NCBI GenBank assembly: GCA_947631905.1
Contig: CANRND010000015.1
Span: 1 to 52,483 of the forward strand
Length of the DNA stretch: 52,483 nt
Reading direction: 5' to 3'
Origin: an uncultured Clostridia bacterium
Lineage (GTDB): Bacteria > Bacillota > Clostridia > Christensenellales > Borkfalkiaceae
Made by a program: the position numbers and the translations under genes. Positions 49,708 to 52,483 of this stretch are shown one piece after another (position 1 is the first letter of the stretch; every line of letters starts with the position of its first letter). The notes beneath the pieces were generated by a model. The model had not been told where the DNA came from, did not search any database, and was given only the letters and a program-made list of their open reading frames with translations.

Positions 49708-50631
49708 ATGATATTGACTGTTTGCCTGAGCCCGAGTATCGACGTTACGATCGAGTTGGACGCACTCAACGTGGGGAAAGTGAACATCGTACGGAACAAA
49801 ACGCTCTCTTTCACGGGCAAGGCGATCAACGTTGCGATCGGGGTCGCGCGGCTCGGGGCGGAAGCGCACACCACGGGCTTTATGTACAACGAGAACCGCG
49901 CGATGTTCGAACACGCGCTCGACGTAGAGGGCGTCCCGTTCACGTTCGTCTGGAACAGCGGGCGGGTGCGCGAGAACTATAAGTGTATCGACAAGAAGAG
50001 CATGCTCACCGAGATCAACGACGTCGGCGGGCAGGTGGGAAACGAAAAGCTCGTGGAACTTTTGCAGATGATCCGCAACCTCTCCGCCCGCGCCGAGGTC
50101 ACCGTCATTTCGGGAAGCCTCCCCCGCGGCGTGGACGCAAGCTATTACAGGGAACTCTTCCGCGCGGTCGATCCCCGCTCGCGCAAGATCGTGGATACTG
50201 AGGGCGAGCGGCTGTTCTCTGCGCTCGAAGCGGAGGTGGACCTGGTGAAGCCTAACCTCGAAGAACTCCAAGAGACGCTCGGCAGGGAGTTCAGCGACAA
50301 AGACGACATGCTCGCGGGCTGTTACGAGCTTCTGGACCGCGGCGCAAGGTGCGTGCTTCTCTCTTTGGGCAAGCACGGCGCGGTCATCACCGACGGCAAG
50401 AAAAATTATTATTGCAAGAGCATCAACGTGGCGGTAAACTCCACGGTGGGCGCGGGGGACGGCATGGTCGCCGCCGCCGCCGTCAAGATGAAAGAGGGGG
50501 CGGACCTGCGCGAAATTCTGCGCGCGGGCGTTGCGGCGGGAACCGCCACGGTCACGACGTTCGGCACCGTTTCCTTTACGAAAAACAAATACGAAGAGAT
50601 CTATCAAGGGGTTTCCGTCACGGAATTTTGA
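49708..50631 (+). CDS. 1-phosphofructokinase-type PfkB sugar kinase
   Basis: 307 aa. MILTVCLSPSIDVTIEL start and FTGKAINVAIGVARLG are the FruK/LacC signature; KPNLEEL and VGAGDGMVAA (catalytic Asp251) follow. The usual GAGDSM is GAGDGM. It probably phosphorylates fructose 1-phosphate or tagatose 6-phosphate. No PTS genes are adjacent, so the substrate is unsettled. ATG 49708 with GGGGG 6 nt upstream. Confidence 0.88.
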   Translation: MILTVCLSPSIDVTIELDALNVGKVNIVRNKTLSFTGKAINVAIGVARLGAEAHTTGFMYNENRAMFEHALDVEGVPFTFVWNSGRVRENYKCIDKKSMLTEINDVGGQVGNEKLVELLQMIRNLSARAEVTVISGSLPRGVDASYYRELFRAVDPRSRKIVDTEGERLFSALEAEVDLVKPNLEELQETLGREFSDKDDMLAGCYELLDRGARCVLLSLGKHGAVITDGKKNYYCKSINVAVNSTVGAGDGMVAAAAVKMKEGADLREILRAGVAAGTATVTTFGTVSFTKNKYEEIYQGVSVTEF

Positions 50632-50716
50632 AAACGGCTCTGCGCAAACTCCCCGCGCGGTCTGCGTGAAAAAACGGCGCATTTTGTTTCACGCTAAATA
50701 AATTGAATTTCCTCGT

Positions 50717-50767
50717 CTACCACAAGATATAGTGGTAGCGAAAAAATTTTTTCCAAAATCTTGTGCC
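50717..50767 (+). promoter_or_regulatory. Two NrdR-type boxes upstream of nrdD
   Basis: Box 1 CTACCACAAGATATAGTGGT with perfect 7-bp arms (50717-50738). Box 2, in opposite orientation, shares ATCTTGTG (50752-50767). Centres are about three helical turns apart, as for NrdR boxes, and immediately precede the -35. Confidence 0.7.
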
Positions 50768-50773
50768 AAACGC

Positions 50774-50802
50774 TTGACATTTTTTTGAAGAAGTAGTATG
50801 AT
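50774..50802 (+). promoter_or_regulatory. Sigma-A promoter of nrdD
   Basis: TTGACA, 17-bp spacer, TATGAT. Confidence 0.88.
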
Positions 50803-50803
50803 G

Positions 50804-50832
50804 AAAACGTTCCCTTCGCGGGAACGTTTTTT
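50804..50832 (+). terminator. Terminator-like hairpin at the 5' end of the nrdD transcript
   Basis: AAAACGTTCCC pairs with GGGAACGTTTT around TTCGC, followed by T. The predicted start (about 50809) falls within the left arm, so the nascent RNA begins with the hairpin. It may stabilise the 5' end or cause very early termination. Confidence 0.6.
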
Positions 50833-50855
50833 ACCGTAAGAGAGGGAGAAAAGGC

Positions 50856-52483
50856 ATGAAGATCATCAAGAGAAACGGTGCGGAAGAGGGGTTCGACCCC
50901 GAAAAAATCATAAGCGCGGTGCGCAAGGCGAACAAGGAAGTGAGCGAGGAAAACCGTCTCAGCGAGGAGCAGATCAAGCTCATTGCGGGGAAGGTGACGG
51001 AACTTGCGGGAGATCTCAACCGCGCGGTCAGCGTGGAAGAGGTGCAGGACTTCGTCGAAAACCAGATCATGGACCAAAAGGCCTTTGCCGTGGCGCGCAA
51101 ATACGTCACCTACCGCTATACCCGCGCGCTCATCCGCCGCGCCAATACGACCGACGCGCAGATCCTCACGCTCATCGAATGCAACAACGAGGAAGTGAAG
51201 CAGGAAAATTCCAACAAAAACCCCACGGTCAACTCCGTGCAGAGGGACTACATGGCGGGCGAAGTCAGCAAAGATTTAACGCGCCGCATTCTGCTTCCGC
51301 GCGAGATCGTCGAAGCGCACGACGAGGGGATCATCCACTTCCACGACGCGGACTATTTCGCCCAGCACATGCACAACTGCGATCTCGTCAACCTTGAAGA
51401 CATGCTGCAAAACGGCACGGTCATTTCGGGGACCTATATCGAAACGCCGCACTCTTTCTCCACGGCTTGCAACATCGCCACGCAGATCATTGCGCAGGTC
51501 GCCTCCAACCAATACGGCGGGCAGTCCATTTCGCTCACCCATCTCGCTCCCTTTGTCGACGTCAGCCGCCAGAAGATCCGCGCGGAAGTGCGGGAAGAGC
51601 TTGCCGAGGTCGGCGTGATGGAGGAGACCATCAACAAGATCGCCGAAAAACGTCTCCGCGAGGAGATCAAAAAGGGCATCCAAACCATCCAGTACCAGGT
51701 CGTCACCCTGCTCACCACAAATGGACAGGCTCCTTTCGTCACGGTGTTCATGTATTTGGGCGAAGCGAGAAACGAGCGCGAGCGCGCGGACCTCGCCATG
51801 ATCATCGAAGAAACGCTCAACCAACGGATACAGGGGGTCAAGAACGAGTCGGGTGTGTGGGTCACGCCCGCGTTCCCCAAACTCATCTATGTGCTGGAAG
51901 AGGATAACGTGCGGGAGGGGAGCAGATATTGGTATCTCACCGAGCTTGCCGCCCGTTGCACCGCAAAGCGCATGGTCCCCGACTATATTTCCGAGAAAAA
52001 GATGCTCGAATATAAGGTGGATAAGAACGGGGAGGGACATTGCTACACCTGCATGGGTTGCCGCTCTTTCCTCACGCCCTATGTAGACGAAAACGGCAAG
52101 CCGAAGTACTACGGCAGGTTCAACCAGGGCGTCGTCACGATCAATCTGCCCGACGTCGCGCTCTCCTCGGGCGGCGATATGGAAAAATTCTGGCAGATCT
52201 TCGACGAGCGTCTCGAACTTTGCCACCGCGCGCTGATGGAGCGGCACAACCGTCTCAAAGGTACCCTTTCGGACGCCGCGCCCATTCTTTGGCAGTACGG
52301 CGCGCTCGCCCGCCTCAAAAAGGGGGAGAAGATCGATAAACTTCTCTACGGCGGATATTCCACGATCTCCCTCGGCTATGCGGGCCTGTACGAATGCACG
52401 AAGTATATGACGGGCAAGTCCCACACCGATCCCGAGGCGAAGCCGTTCGCGCTCTCCGTCATGCAGCACATGAACGACAAGTG
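50856..52483 (+). CDS. nrdD: Anaerobic ribonucleoside-triphosphate reductase NrdD (3' end outside window)
   Basis: First 542 codons. Class III glycyl-radical reductase making dNTPs without oxygen. ATP-cone domain (about 1-90: IIKRNGAEEGFDPEKIISAV), then PTVNSVQRDYMAGE, FHDADYFAQHMHNCDLVNL and GEGHCYTCMGCRSFL. The glycyl-radical end lies beyond the window. GAGGGAG precedes the ATG. The promoter, NrdR-type boxes and early hairpin suggest tight dNTP-responsive control. Confidence 0.96.
   Translation, partial: MKIIKRNGAEEGFDPEKIISAVRKANKEVSEENRLSEEQIKLIAGKVTELAGDLNRAVSVEEVQDFVENQIMDQKAFAVARKYVTYRYTRALIRRANTTDAQILTLIECNNEEVKQENSNKNPTVNSVQRDYMAGEVSKDLTRRILLPREIVEAHDEGIIHFHDADYFAQHMHNCDLVNLEDMLQNGTVISGTYIETPHSFSTACNIATQIIAQVASNQYGGQSISLTHLAPFVDVSRQKIRAEVREELAEVGVMEETINKIAEKRLREEIKKGIQTIQYQVVTLLTTNGQAPFVTVFMYLGEARNERERADLAMIIEETLNQRIQGVKNESGVWVTPAFPKLIYVLEEDNVREGSRYWYLTELAARCTAKRMVPDYISEKKMLEYKVDKNGEGHCYTCMGCRSFLTPYVDENGKPKYYGRFNQGVVTINLPDVALSSGGDMEKFWQIFDERLELCHRALMERHNRLKGTLSDAAPILWQYGALARLKKGEKIDKLLYGGYSTISLGYAGLYECTKYMTGKSHTDPEAKPFALSVMQHMNDK

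Overview
The window looks like a chromosomal contig from an anaerobic, spore-forming Clostridia-type Firmicute with fairly high GC. Support: yabP-yabQ-divIC sporulation/division synteny, SmpB-RNase R-SecG, WhiA, a DnaE-PfkA pair, AdhE, class III ribonucleotide reductase (NrdD), clean sigma-A promoters with 17-bp spacers, and strong AGGAGG-type ribosome sites. Two L-arabinose-releasing glycosidases (GH51 and GH127) suggest a plant-polysaccharide-using gut organism. I cannot fix the genus; a Christensenellales-like lineage is a guess.

Layout. 1-1420: AT-richer end of an integrated element (start of a small gene, a large inverted repeat, a MerR/excisionase-like HTH gene), apparently ending at a copy of a tRNA-Leu 3' end. 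1556-5100: GH51 arabinofuranosidase lipoprotein, then a lipase-like/phage-type small membrane protein pair. 5122-8600 (minus): secG-rnr-smpB and a lipoprotein. 8683-15727: aroK-panE-gltX, thyA, dfrA, typA. 15851-18450: yabP-yabQ-divIC-ppx-M50 peptidase. 18563-21629: XRE repressor, LMW phosphatase-GH127 pair, DtxR/MntR-type regulator. 21698-23205 (minus): leucine-rich-repeat lipoprotein behind a structured, attenuator-like leader. 23290-27589: divergent aroA and YgjP-type peptidase, MBL hydrolase-rho. 27665-33701: a large PadR/coiled-coil/four-TM protein, a YkvI-like transporter, and an SsuABC/TauABC-type ABC operon. 33755-40550: valS, adhE, rplI, DUF1540 protein. 40720-44216: solute-binding-like protein, murB, PHP phosphoesterase, whiA. 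44835 to end: dnaE, pfkA, a fruK/pfkB-type kinase and the 5' part of nrdD.

Most genes are core housekeeping functions: translation quality control (SmpB/RNase R), shikimate pathway (AroK, AroA), folate/dTMP (ThyA, DfrA), dNTP supply (NrdD with NrdR-type boxes), glycolysis (PfkA, 1-PFK) and fermentation (AdhE). The unusual material lies between them. The items I consider most worth a second look are: (1) an approximately 246-nt leader whose first 18 nt would pair with nt 153-170, followed by mutually exclusive antiterminator/terminator helices; (2) the membrane-anchored PadR-like fusion protein; (3) a dispersed palindrome centred on ATGTCWGACAT, two copies of which lie at that gene's promoter; (4) hairpin elements with rewritten but still complementary arms directly before dfrA and dnaE; (5) several promoters placed so that the start codon is at or within a few nt of the predicted transcript start.
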